A stretch of 64,000 nucleotides of DNA. Origin: an uncultured Draconibacterium sp. GTDB taxonomy: Bacteria; Bacteroidota; Bacteroidia; Bacteroidales; Prolixibacteraceae. The DNA lies in contig NZ_OY771647.1 of assembly GCF_963674925.1 (NCBI RefSeq), forward strand, positions 1,379,501 to 1,443,500, written 5' to 3'. Numbering within the stretch: position 1 is the first letter of the stretch; every line of letters begins with the position of its first letter. This document shows positions 43,558 to 52,177 of the stretch, in pieces. The notes under the pieces are model-generated. The model did not search any database. It was given only the letters and a program-made list of their open reading frames with translations, and was not told where the DNA came from. The position numbers were made by a program, and so were the translations under genes.

Positions 43558-46436
43558 TGGAAGAATTTTTGCTTTATATCGGAAAAGCAGCGCTGGCGCT
43601 TGGTGCTTTTTACCTGGCTTACCTGGCTCTTTTTCAGCATCAGAAACATTTTCTGTTTAACCGGATTTATTTGCCGGTGTCGTTTCTGGTTAGTTTTTTT
43701 ATTCCGATTATCACCTTTACCAAAGTAAATTATATACAGCCGCTTCCGGTAGCATCATCGCAAAGTTTTGCTTACCTGCCCGAAGCTGCAGTGGTTAACG
43801 AACCGCAATTTACTTTCGAATGGTATCATTACCTGTTGGCAATTTATGCAGTCGGAATTCTTGTATTTCTACTGAATTTGCTGATCGGGCACCTCAAAGC
43901 CATAAATATTATCCGTTTTAGCCGACTTAAGGAATTGTTTGGAGCACAGGTAAACCTGACTAAAAAAGATGTGCATCCATTCTCGTTCTTTTCGCGAATT
44001 GTGCTGTCGGAAAAAATGCTGAAGAATCCGAATTTGAAAATGATCGTCGATCACGAAATGATTCACGTCAGAGAACGTCACACCCTCGATATTCTTGTTG
44101 CAGAACTATTATTCCTGCTCCAGTGGTTTAATCCCTTTGCCTGGTTAATCCGCGATGCGATGCGAAATAACCTGGAATACCTGACTGATCATCAGGTAGC
44201 CCAAAATCATAATGCCGAAGCTTATCAATTGGCCATGGTAGGATTAGCGCATAAAAAAGGAGTGGCTCCCTTTTTGACCGCGCTTAACGGCTCACAATTA
44301 AAAAACCGTATTATCATGATGAAAAAGAAAACAGAAAACCGTTACAGCCTGCTGAAGCAGCTGGTTGTACTACCCCTGCTGGCCATTTTAATTATGGGTT
44401 TGTCGAACAAAGAAGTACGAACCGAAGTGCTGCACGATGCCGGACAACTAAAAGTAGTTGTTGATGGTGTTGAGCTTCCGGCCGATCACCCCGACCTGTT
44501 GAAACTTGATTTTGCCAATGGATTTGATGGAGGCGAAATAATAAAAGCACTGGGTTTGGAAGACAAAGTGGTTGCCAATGCAATGTCGTTTGATAAAAAC
44601 CCGAATGAAGATGGAGTTTACTGCATCCAAACCAGCGATTATGAGTTAGGCACCGATCCCGAGTTTGATAAAATGCTTGGCAACCCGGAGGTTCTTGTAC
44701 GAAACGGCAACCTTACAGTAAAAGGAACAGTTGTAACTGGTTGGGGTGAGGCGATCCCGAACGCCAAAATTGTTAACAACGAATCGTCGGAAGAATTTGT
44801 GGCAGATGGAAATGGTAATTTCGAACTTGCCTTTAACGGGATAGAAAAACCGGTGGTTTTAAGTTTCTCTGCACCCGGTTATTATAAAAATGACGTTGTT
44901 TATTATGGCAACAAAAAAGAATTGAGAATAGCTCTTGCTGAGAATGACTCGGAAAAGGAATTTACCGTTACCGGAAAGATCACCAACGAAGATGGTGATG
45001 GTATTCCTGCCGCAATGGTTCTGGTAAAAGGAACCACAGTTGGTACTGTATCCGATTTCTCGGGGGACTATAAAATTAAAACCGACAAAACAAATACCCT
45101 GGTTTTTAAAATGATTGGCTACGTTGAGAAGGAAATTGCAATTGATGGGAAATCGAAGCTGGATGTTCAGCTAAAAAGCAATGGACAAAAAACTCCTGTT
45201 GTAGGTGTTCCCTCTCCAAACCAGGACCTTTCAACGATTGATTTGTTTGGGAATGCTAAAAATCCGCCGTTATACATTGTTGATGATAACGAGCCGCTGT
45301 ATATTGTTGATGGGGTGCCGGTAACCGACATTAATTCCATTCCTCCGAAAAAGATCGAGAGCGTTTCGGTATTAAAAGGTGAGCAGGCTACGGCTTTATA
45401 CGGTTCGGTTGGTGGCAAAAACGGGGTGGTAGTTGTTACCACCAAAGACGCAACAGCAAAAAATTCGGCAAACGTAAAACTGATTGGTTTAGGAGAACAA
45501 ACCAGCAAAAGCTTTTCGAATGTACAAATTGAAAAGCTGGGCTTTGAAACCACCACCGGCGAGGCTCCTTTATATTTTGTTGATGGAAAGGAAATGGGCA
45601 ATATCGCAAACATTTCTGCAGAAGATATTGAATCGATCTCGGTTTTAAAAGATGAATCGGCCACTGCTTTATATGGCGAAAAAGGCAAAAACGGTGTAAT
45701 CGTTATATCCACAAAAGCCGCTGCCAAAGCAAAGATGGATGATGCTATAGTAATTGTTGAAGGTGTTCCTTACAATGGCGATATTAATGATATCGACCCG
45801 AGTACCATCGAATCAATGGAAGTGCTGAAAGACGAAAGTGCTACCAGTATATACGGACCAATAGCAAAAAACGGAGCCATATCGATTAAACTGAAAGATG
45901 CAGCTGATTTTAATGGAAAATCGCCGCTGATTTTTCTCGACGGCGAAAAATACACCGGCGATATGGGTGACATCGATCCTGAAAATATTGAATCAATTGA
46001 CGTTCTGAAAGATGCATCGGCTATTGAAACTTATGGTGATGACGGGAAAGATGGTGTGATGATTATTACCACAAAATTATCTGAAATAAACTCAGTTCTG
46101 GATTTGCGAAGGTTTATTGCGAAAAAGATAAAATATCCAATGGAGTTGGTTGAAGCCAATGCTACGGGTGTTAGCAAAATCTATGTTAAGATAAATGACA
46201 ACGGAAGCATTATTTCTGCTGATGAAAAAGTTATTAAAGGAGCAATGCCTGTTGATGAGGTGGTTGTTGTAGCTTATAAACAAAATGAAGCAGATGATAG
46301 TACAATTTTGGATGCACAGGATCAATTCAACAGTGAAGCCAAAAGAGTTATTCTACTACTTCCAAAAATGAATATTCCGGAGTTTATGGGGAAAACTATC
46401 GTTTTTAAGGTAAAATTTGTGCTGCAAGAAAAGTAA
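43557..46436 (+). CDS. BlaR1-like M56 peptidase fused to plug-like repeats and a TonB C-terminal domain
   Basis: A 959-residue protein. An N-terminal four-helix membrane domain (1-20, 37-56, 92-112, 266-284) carries the M56 zinc site HEMIH at 166-170 with downstream EYLTDHQV. After the last helix come two carboxypeptidase-regulatory-like domains (about 385-459 and 466-540). Four tandem units resembling SusC plug segments follow (about 578-630, 669-720, 728-780, 789-840), each with a [VL]DG-type strand, an IES-x-x-VLK core and a [GN]G[VA] strand. The end (about 850-959; RRFIAKKIKYP and SEAKRVILLLPKMN) resembles the TonB C-terminal domain. By analogy with BlaR1 it senses an envelope signal and relieves BlaI repression; the TonB-like parts suggest the periplasmic side touches outer-membrane receptors. 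Confidence 0.88.
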   Translation: MEEFLLYIGKAALALGAFYLAYLALFQHQKHFLFNRIYLPVSFLVSFFIPIITFTKVNYIQPLPVASSQSFAYLPEAAVVNEPQFTFEWYHYLLAIYAVGILVFLLNLLIGHLKAINIIRFSRLKELFGAQVNLTKKDVHPFSFFSRIVLSEKMLKNPNLKMIVDHEMIHVRERHTLDILVAELLFLLQWFNPFAWLIRDAMRNNLEYLTDHQVAQNHNAEAYQLAMVGLAHKKGVAPFLTALNGSQLKNRIIMMKKKTENRYSLLKQLVVLPLLAILIMGLSNKEVRTEVLHDAGQLKVVVDGVELPADHPDLLKLDFANGFDGGEIIKALGLEDKVVANAMSFDKNPNEDGVYCIQTSDYELGTDPEFDKMLGNPEVLVRNGNLTVKGTVVTGWGEAIPNAKIVNNESSEEFVADGNGNFELAFNGIEKPVVLSFSAPGYYKNDVVYYGNKKELRIALAENDSEKEFTVTGKITNEDGDGIPAAMVLVKGTTVGTVSDFSGDYKIKTDKTNTLVFKMIGYVEKEIAIDGKSKLDVQLKSNGQKTPVVGVPSPNQDLSTIDLFGNAKNPPLYIVDDNEPLYIVDGVPVTDINSIPPKKIESVSVLKGEQATALYGSVGGKNGVVVVTTKDATAKNSANVKLIGLGEQTSKSFSNVQIEKLGFETTTGEAPLYFVDGKEMGNIANISAEDIESISVLKDESATALYGEKGKNGVIVISTKAAAKAKMDDAIVIVEGVPYNGDINDIDPSTIESMEVLKDESATSIYGPIAKNGAISIKLKDAADFNGKSPLIFLDGEKYTGDMGDIDPENIESIDVLKDASAIETYGDDGKDGVMIITTKLSEINSVLDLRRFIAKKIKYPMELVEANATGVSKIYVKINDNGSIISADEKVIKGAMPVDEVVVVAYKQNEADDSTILDAQDQFNSEAKRVILLLPKMNIPEFMGKTIVFKVKFVLQEK

Positions 46437-46468
46437 ATACCAGGTATTTTACCAACATAAAATAATTC

Positions 46469-46506
46469 AGCGGGCGACTATCGTTTATTAGTCGCCCGCT
46501 GTTTTT
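46469..46506 (+). terminator. Terminator of the blaI-M56 operon
   Basis: A perfect 12-bp GC-rich stem (agcgggcgacta / tagtcgcccgct) with an 8-nt loop is followed by gtttttg, 33 bp after the stop. Confidence 0.8.
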
Positions 46507-46540
46507 GTTTGGTTGCAGAGTGCTGCTGAGTTACATTGAT

Positions 46541-46735
46541 CTCATCCTCCTTTATTTAAAGGAGGTGTCCCGATCACAGCATCGGGACGGAGGATTACTG
46601 TGATGTATAAATTTTTGTGTAACCGAATTTCAATCCCCCTTATTCCCTCCCGATACCGAGATCGGGACAGGCACTTCGCCAAGGGGGACAAAAAAAGTCC
46701 CCTACAGGGGATTTCGAGGTAAGAAACCAAGCAGT
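46541..46735. repeat. Composite dispersed repeat ('cctcctttatttaaaggagg ... gccaagggggac')
   Basis: Holds 'cctcctttatttaaaggagg', 'cccgatcacagcatcggg', 'tcccgataccgagatcggga' and 'tcccctacagggga', four small hairpins in series, with 'caatccccctt' and 'aagggggac' as inverted ends. Sequences of this build are scattered between genes in many Bacteroidota. No ORF is seen and the mechanism of spread is not visible. Confidence 0.65.
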
Positions 46736-46782
46736 TACTTACAAAATAGAACTAGTAGAAGTCTGCGTATACAGCCACAAAA

Positions 46783-46833
46783 AAGGATGCCATCCCATTT
46801 TGAGTGAACTCATAGGCATGGCATGGCATCCTT
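46783..46833 (-). terminator. Terminator of the GH97 gene
   Basis: aaggatgccat pairs with atggcatcctt, an 11-bp perfect stem with a 29-nt loop. On the reverse strand T residues follow directly. It lies 34 bp past the GH97 stop. Confidence 0.65.
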
Positions 46834-46866
46834 GTATACTCGAAACTCGCATCTCGCTACTCGTAG

Positions 46867-48816
46867 CTATTTCTTCTCAATAATAGCCACCCAGCCACCA
46901 CCGGGAGCCATTTTTACTTTTACGGTTGAGGCAGCTGTTACTTCAAGCGTTTCCTGAGCAAAGTCGGCCGCATGTTTATCGGCGTTTAGGCCGTCTTTCC
47001 ACACTTTCATGGTGCACGTTCCGTCGCCAAGAAAATCGAGTTTTAATTCCATTTCACGCGGATCCCAGTCGGTTAAGGCACCCACAAACCATTTGTCGCC
47101 CGAGCGTCGGGCCACGGCAATGTAGTCACTCACTTTAGCTTCCAGCACCTGGGTTTCGTCCCAAACCGATGGAACTGCAGAAAGGAATTCCATACATTCC
47201 GGCTCGCGGTAATAGTTCGATGGATTATCGGCAAGCATCTGCAGCGGGCTTTCAAAAACCGGGTACAACGCCAACTGATGGCAGCGTGTTCCCTGGCTCA
47301 TAGGCTCGGTAAATACCGGCGTAAAATTCTCTTTTGTTTTGTTGATCATCGCACCCGGAGTGTAGTCCATCGGGCCGGCAACCATACGAATAAAAGGTAA
47401 GGTTACATCGTGCTCCGGATCGGGTAGGTTCGACCACTTGGCATTTTCCATTCCTTTAACTCCTTCGTACGAGATTACGTTCGGGTAAGCGCGGTCGAGC
47501 CCACTTGGTTTGTAGGCTCCATGGAAATCAACCAGCAATTCGTGCTCGGCACATTTACGGGCAATTTTCTCGTAAAAATTTACCATCCACTGGTCGTCGC
47601 GTTGCATAAAGTCCATTTTAATCCCTTTTACTCCCCATGCCTGAAACTGATCAAGCGATTCTTCCAGTTTGTCATCCATAGCTTTCCAAACCACCCAAAG
47701 AATTACGTCCACATTTTTTTCTTTTCCATAGTCAACCAGCTCTTTTACATCTATATCTTTTTCCTGCTGCATAATGTCCGAAAGTACATACCAGCCTTCG
47801 TCCAGAATAATGTAGTCCAGTCCGTATTCCGATGCAAAATCAATGTAATATTTGTAGGTTTCATTATTTACTCCGGCCACAAAATCAACACCGTAAATGT
47901 TGTTGGCATTCCACCAGTCCCAGGCTACTTTTCCCGGTGTGATCCAGTCGGTATTTTCAATTTTTTGTTCAGGAGCCAGTTTATAAATCATTTCGCTTTC
48001 TACCAGCTGACCATCATTTTCGGTGATGATCATTGCACGCCACGGAAACTCACGAGGGCCATTACATTCGGCAATATAATCTGCATATTTTGTGGGTTTT
48101 ACATCGCGATCGCTCAACTGCTTGGTTTCCAGTACAACACCCGGATATTTCCCAACCAAAGCATATTGGTTATCGTCGCAACCCCGCAAGTACATTCCCG
48201 GGTAATCCATTAGGTTCGATTCCGAAATATAAGTTTTAATGCCGTTTCCGCAATCAATCAGCAAGCCGGTAGAAGCAAAACGATCGCTGCCAATATTCGA
48301 TAGTGTTTCGCGCAGGTATTCGCGCTCCTGGTGGGTCATCATACTTTCTTCTTCCGGGAACCAAAGTTTGTTATCGGCCGGAAACGCGAAAGTCGCCAAT
48401 TCACTTTTCACTTTGTACGCGCCATCTTTATCCGACACCCAGCGGTAAGCAGCGCCATCGTCGTACGCCCTGAATTGCAAGGCATAACCTTTAAACGTCA
48501 AAGTGAGTTCTTTGTACTTATCTTTTATCGAAGCGCTTTTTCGTTTAACTACCGGTGTAAGCATCTGCGATACGCTACTGGTTTTTGCTTTGCGTACTTT
48601 AGCGTCCACTCCCCAAACTGTTCCATCGTACAATTCCATCGAAATTTGCGACGGCGCTACAATTGTGGTTCCGTTAAGCAACACCGAGTAGGTAACGGTT
48701 TCGTCAACATTTACCTTAAGCTGTATTTTCCCCGATGGCGATTCAAGCGAATACTCTTTGGCCGATAGGGAGAAAACAAGGCATATTAGTGTAATTAATA
48801 TAGATAATCTTTTCAT
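46867..48816 (-). CDS. Glycoside hydrolase family 97 (alpha-glycosidase, probably retaining type)
   Basis: An exported enzyme of about 649 residues. The signal peptide LSILITLICLVFSLSA starts at the ATG at 48816; 21 further upstream codons have no leader character. The N-terminal beta-sandwich opens with LESPSGKIQLKVNVDETVTYSVL. The (beta/alpha)8 barrel has WDWWNANN, YIILDEGWY, GIKMDFMQRDDQ and NVISYEGVKGMEN. Asp402 in KMDF sits where the nucleophile of the retaining alpha-galactosidase group lies; the inverting SusB group lacks it. Glu451 is the likely acid/base. It probably releases alpha-linked galactose or a similar sugar in the periplasm. No sus genes are adjacent. Confidence 0.92.
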   Translation of the reverse strand: MKRLSILITLICLVFSLSAKEYSLESPSGKIQLKVNVDETVTYSVLLNGTTIVAPSQISMELYDGTVWGVDAKVRKAKTSSVSQMLTPVVKRKSASIKDKYKELTLTFKGYALQFRAYDDGAAYRWVSDKDGAYKVKSELATFAFPADNKLWFPEEESMMTHQEREYLRETLSNIGSDRFASTGLLIDCGNGIKTYISESNLMDYPGMYLRGCDDNQYALVGKYPGVVLETKQLSDRDVKPTKYADYIAECNGPREFPWRAMIITENDGQLVESEMIYKLAPEQKIENTDWITPGKVAWDWWNANNIYGVDFVAGVNNETYKYYIDFASEYGLDYIILDEGWYVLSDIMQQEKDIDVKELVDYGKEKNVDVILWVVWKAMDDKLEESLDQFQAWGVKGIKMDFMQRDDQWMVNFYEKIARKCAEHELLVDFHGAYKPSGLDRAYPNVISYEGVKGMENAKWSNLPDPEHDVTLPFIRMVAGPMDYTPGAMINKTKENFTPVFTEPMSQGTRCHQLALYPVFESPLQMLADNPSNYYREPECMEFLSAVPSVWDETQVLEAKVSDYIAVARRSGDKWFVGALTDWDPREMELKLDFLGDGTCTMKVWKDGLNADKHAADFAQETLEVTAASTVKVKMAPGGGWVAIIEKK

Positions 48817-48956
48817 AATAGATAGTTTTTGAATTTTGTTCTGAAAGTACAAATTTAATGATGTCAGAAACATACACATATGTTCTGTTTTTTATAAAGG
48901 AAGATGCAAAAAAATGATTTTATACCTATCTTACGGTAAATTTTAAAGCAAAGGTT

Positions 48957-49685
48957 ATGAAGAATATAGTTACGCTTATAACGCTATTTTTATTCGCTGT
49001 TTCTGTTCAGGCTCAGCAATTTGAAAAGGATGTTTTCGCTACTTCGGGAGGCGATCTGGAAATTACGTTTATTGCTCACGGAACACTGATGATGGAATTT
49101 AACGGGAAAGTAATTCATATCGATCCGGTGTCGTGGTATGCCGATTATGCAACACTGCCAAAAGCCGATCTGATTCTGATAACCCACGAACATGGCGACC
49201 ATTTGGATGCCAAAGCAATTGATGCGGTTAAGAAAGAGGGAACTCAGGTGGTACTCACAACAACCTGCAACAAAAAATACGCCGGTACTAAAGTGCTTGG
49301 CAATGGCGAATCGGGAACTTTTGCCGGAATTGAGGTGGATGCAGTGCCCGCTTACAATATTAAACACGAACGCGAAGCCGGACAGCCCTTTCACCCAAAA
49401 GGAGTAGGTAATGGTTATGTGCTGCACTTTGGCGACAAAAAAGTTTACGTTGCAGGCGATACCGAAAATATTCCGGAAATGGCAGCGTTGAAAGACATAG
49501 ATGTGGCTTTTCTGCCGATGAACTTACCTTATACAATGACACCGGAAATGGTGGCCGACGCTACCAAAATGTTTCAGCCAAAAGTTCTTTATCCGTATCA
49601 TTTCGGAGAGACAAATACCGATGAGTTGGCTGAATTATTAAAAAATCAAAACAAAACTGAATTAAGGATTCGAAACTTAAAATAA
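48957..49685 (+). CDS. Exported MBL-fold metallo-hydrolase
   Basis: A 242-residue metallo-beta-lactamase-fold protein with signal peptide IVTLITLFLFAVSVQA. The zinc ligands are THEHGDHLD (the HxHxDH motif), His129 or nearby in AYNIKHE, Asp in VYVAGDTE, and His in LYPYHFGE. The short form and the FLPMNLPYTMTPEMVADA segment resemble the UPF0173/UlaG-like group. Substrates in this group range from lactones to phosphodiesters, so none is assigned. A rhodanese gene follows 126 bp downstream. Confidence 0.88.
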   Translation: MKNIVTLITLFLFAVSVQAQQFEKDVFATSGGDLEITFIAHGTLMMEFNGKVIHIDPVSWYADYATLPKADLILITHEHGDHLDAKAIDAVKKEGTQVVLTTTCNKKYAGTKVLGNGESGTFAGIEVDAVPAYNIKHEREAGQPFHPKGVGNGYVLHFGDKKVYVAGDTENIPEMAALKDIDVAFLPMNLPYTMTPEMVADATKMFQPKVLYPYHFGETNTDELAELLKNQNKTELRIRNLK

Positions 49686-49811
49686 GGTAGAAATTCTTTA
49701 TACCTTCAATGTTCGAAATTGATTTTGAGCAAATACAATTTTCGTTTCTGAATGAAAGGAGCGCACATGGTGTTTGTTCGCATCGGGTAATGTTTTAATA
49801 GCTTTAATATT

Positions 49812-50291
49812 ATGAAGAGAACAGGAATTATCATCGTATTGATGATGGGGATGGTTGCAGTGCTTTCGGCACAGGAGACTAAAGTTTACAGCGGGTATAA
49901 AGAGTTGGTTGCTGCAGTGAAGCAGGAAATTGACGCAATTGATACCGAAGGATTTCATGAAAAATATGTGGAAGGACTGAAGAACCGCAAGCCCGATTAT
50001 ATTTTAATCGACGTGCGCACAAAAGATGAATACCAGGCTGGCCATATTCCCGGTGCTTATTTGGTACAGCGTGGTGTGCTTGAATCGCATATTGAAAAAG
50101 AAGCTGTTTGGGAAGGTTTTCGTCATGCAGTGCCTAAAAAAACAGATACTATAATTTTGTATTGCCGAAGTGGAAGCCGCTCAGCACTTGCAACAAAATC
50201 GCTGATGATGTTGGGCTACGAGCACGTTTATTCGCTTGATGGTGGATGGAACGCCTGGCACGAAAATTATCCGAAACTGGAAAGGTATTAG
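49812..50291 (+). CDS. Periplasmic single-domain rhodanese
   Basis: A 159-residue protein with signal peptide GIIIVLMMGMVAVLSA. The rhodanese domain spans about 25-155. DVRTKDEYQAGHIPGA is the CH2A-type motif. The active-site loop is CRSGSRS with Cys118, and SLDGGWNAW is the last helix entry. It is expected to move sulfane sulfur between thiols in the periplasm. It is the same family as the proteins at 57410-59534. Confidence 0.9.
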   Translation: MKRTGIIIVLMMGMVAVLSAQETKVYSGYKELVAAVKQEIDAIDTEGFHEKYVEGLKNRKPDYILIDVRTKDEYQAGHIPGAYLVQRGVLESHIEKEAVWEGFRHAVPKKTDTIILYCRSGSRSALATKSLMMLGYEHVYSLDGGWNAWHENYPKLERY

Positions 50292-50359
50292 AAACACATA
50301 ACTCTCTCTTGCCAATCAAATATACGAGCACAAAAGGTTATTGGTTTTTAGAGATCTTG

Positions 50360-50560
50360 CTAGTGCTTTTTGCAGCCACGAGCTACGCAAATTACAGTGG
50401 CAGTCAAGCCAATTACTGCAAACACAATTAATGCAGTGTAAAATACGATAGATGACAAATTTGCACAGCAGGCTAAGAAGCCAAGAATGATTGTAGCAAA
50501 GAATCCTAAAATTCCCCAGAGTCCTAAATTGTAGCAGATTAATGTTACTATTTTATTCAT
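50360..50560 (-). CDS. Small two-helix membrane protein, hypothetical
   Basis: A 66-residue protein, almost wholly hydrophobic. Helices lie at about 7-30 (ICYNLGLWGILGFFATIILGFLA) and 37-60 (SIVFYTALIVFAVIGLTATVICVA), with a Cys pair between them (ACCAN) and a basic tail (RGCKKH). The family is not recognised. It is a short convergent gene opposite the rhodanese, with no overlap. The ATG has no clear promoter, so it could be spurious, but the hydrophobic pattern and positive-inside tail look like a real protein. Confidence 0.5.
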   Translation of the reverse strand: MNKIVTLICYNLGLWGILGFFATIILGFLACCANLSSIVFYTALIVFAVIGLTATVICVARGCKKH

Positions 50561-50609
50561 GGTATAAAGTTTTTACAATTATACGATGAATAAAGAGCAT
50601 TGGTTCAAT

Positions 50610-50617
50610 TAACTTTG
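50610..50617 (+). promoter_or_regulatory. -7 promoter box deciding the Crp/Fnr start
   Basis: TAACTTTG is an exact TAnnTTTG. The GTG at 50617 that opens the longest reading frame overlaps this box. Transcription would start near 50624, so translation most likely begins at the ATG at 50668. Confidence 0.5.
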
Positions 50618-50667
50618 TGGGAAAAATCTCGTATACTTGTGATATTTATTACACCAAAGTCTATCTT

Positions 50668-51360
50668 ATGAACTTGTCGACCAATAGCTGCGTTAATTGT
50701 ACTTTAAAGTCAAAGCCCGTTTCGGTTCTGGATAATAATGAGTTAACTGCGCTCGGGCAAGGTTGTTCAATGATTGAGTACGATAAAGGAGAACTTATTT
50801 TTAAAGAAGGAGGACCGGTACAACACATCATCTATTTACGCGAGGGTTTTGTGAAATTGGTAAAAAAGGGTGCCGGAGGAAAAGCTTTTATTTTAAGTGT
50901 TTCTACAAAAGGGGCTTATCTTGGTCTTCAGAATCTCGACAAGGAAACAAAATCAAATTATTATTCGGCTATTGCACTAACCAAATCGGAGGTTTGTTTT
51001 ATTGATCGAAATCATTTTACTGATTTACTAAAAAGTAACGGCGACTTTGCTGTAAAAGTTTTATCAACGGTTTTTAAAGATGAAATGAACTATTTTGATC
51101 GCCTGGTTAAGAATGTGCAGCAGCAATTACCCGGACGCCTGGCGAACACCATAAGTTATTTAGCCAACGAGGTGTATGGCGAAAATCCCTTTACATTAAA
51201 TCTTACACAAACCGAAATTGCTGCGCTTATTGGGACTTCACGCGAGAGTGTTTCGCGGATTCTGAAGGAATTTCAAGATCTGGAGATTATCGATTTAAAG
51301 AAAAATGTACTCACCATTTTAAACGAAAAACGGCTTGAAGAGATTAAAAACAAAGGCTAA
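50668..51360 (+). CDS. Crp/Fnr-family transcriptional regulator
   Basis: A protein of about 230 residues. The cyclic-nucleotide-binding-like domain covers about 10-125 (YDKGELIFKEGGPVQHIIYLREGFVKL). The C-terminal winged helix (about 148-225) has LPGRLANTISYLANE, then LNLTQTEIAALIGTSRESVSRILKEFQDLEII, the Crp/Fnr recognition helix. Near the N-terminus it has a C-x2-C pair (NSCVNCTLKS), as do many Bacteroidota Crp/Fnr proteins; two Cys alone would not hold an FNR-type cluster. The effector and targets are unknown. The rhodanese upstream and the sulfur genes at 57-60 kb are candidates. Confidence 0.92.
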   Translation: MNLSTNSCVNCTLKSKPVSVLDNNELTALGQGCSMIEYDKGELIFKEGGPVQHIIYLREGFVKLVKKGAGGKAFILSVSTKGAYLGLQNLDKETKSNYYSAIALTKSEVCFIDRNHFTDLLKSNGDFAVKVLSTVFKDEMNYFDRLVKNVQQQLPGRLANTISYLANEVYGENPFTLNLTQTEIAALIGTSRESVSRILKEFQDLEIIDLKKNVLTILNEKRLEEIKNKG

Positions 51361-51377
51361 TTTTACCGTTAAAGCAT

Positions 51378-51412
51378 AAAAAAACGCTAACCAAAAACTG
51401 GTTAGCGTTTTT
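51378..51412. terminator. Bidirectional terminator
   Basis: aaaacgctaacca / tggttagcgtttt with a 5-nt loop is flanked by A on the left and T on the right. It serves both the Crp/Fnr gene (plus) and the lipoprotein gene ending at 51434 (minus). Confidence 0.8.
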
Positions 51413-51433
51413 AAATTATATTGTTATTTCTAC

Positions 51434-52048
51434 TTATTTGATCTCAATATTTGTATCAATAACCGATCCCGGTTCAATTGTTCCTAAGGAGTTAAACTGA
51501 ATATTTGATGAATTTAATATGGAATTCAGATCGCTGGCATCCACATTGGCCAAACTCATAAAATCAGAAGGAACTACAACTACTCTGAAAGTTTGATTCA
51601 TGGTGTAATCGGTTGACAGTGTTGACAGGTCCACATCGCCATCCAAAAATACCGACATATCATTAATAAGATCGTTGGGGATATCGCCGGTAAAATCGAA
51701 ATTATACTGCAAAATAGCACCCGACGGGAAATACTTGGTTTGAGGAAGCGGGCGCCAGAAATCCAATCCATCCTCGGTGGTCCATAAAATATAGGCTAAA
51801 ATTACATCCGATTCGTAAGGGTCAAATCCGTGATCCGAAAAATTAAAAACCAGTTGGTAATTGTTTGCGGGGGTAAAGTCACCTGTAAACTCAAATGTGG
51901 TTCCAACAAAATTGTAACCATCTTCTCCCGGGATTCCCGGAGGTCCTATCGGGCCTTCGCACGAGGCCAGAACTGTTGCAACAATTATTAAAAGAACCGC
52001 AGAAATTTTTTTGAAGGTAAATGTTTGTTTGTTTTTAATTGTTTTCAT
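51434..52048 (-). CDS. Lipoprotein with a short collagen-like segment, hypothetical
   Basis: A 204-residue lipoprotein. After a basic N-terminus and the hydrophobic AVLLIIVATVLASC comes the modified Cys at about 29, then GPIGPPGIPGEDG, a few Gly-x-y collagen-type triplets. The rest is acidic and strand-rich (YNFVGTTFEFTGDF, LILAYILW-type strands) with no recognised domain. Lipoproteins with this start are common in Bacteroidota and are presumably carried on the outer membrane. Confidence 0.75.
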   Translation of the reverse strand: MKTIKNKQTFTFKKISAVLLIIVATVLASCEGPIGPPGIPGEDGYNFVGTTFEFTGDFTPANNYQLVFNFSDHGFDPYESDVILAYILWTTEDGLDFWRPLPQTKYFPSGAILQYNFDFTGDIPNDLINDMSVFLDGDVDLSTLSTDYTMNQTFRVVVVPSDFMSLANVDASDLNSILNSSNIQFNSLGTIEPGSVIDTNIEIK

Positions 52049-52103
52049 AGCAATAGACTTTTATAATTAAACTTCATTTTTTGGTGTTAAAACAAGTATA
52101 GTG

Positions 52104-52134
52104 CCAAAAAAACCTTCGGCCATGGCCGAAGGTT
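52104..52134 (-). terminator. Terminator of the cytochrome-SUMF1/oxidoreductase operon
   Basis: The perfect 24-bp palindrome around 'aaccttcggccatggccgaa' at 52111-52134 is followed on the reverse strand by a run of T (A at 52104-52110 on the plus strand). It lies 44 bp after the operon's last stop. Confidence 0.75.
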
Positions 52135-52177
52135 TATATTGAATTGATTGATCAATCTTAAATTGATTGTTATTTTA

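Noticed and set aside
45167..45727. 186-residue antisense frame in the M56 fusion gene
   Set aside because: Its length comes from the repetitive plug-like units read backward; there is no start context and no family resemblance.
47521..48213. 230-residue open frame antisense to the GH97 gene
   Set aside because: It lies wholly inside a well-supported gene and its translation is rich in Phe, Ile and His with no domain; it is a shadow of codon use.
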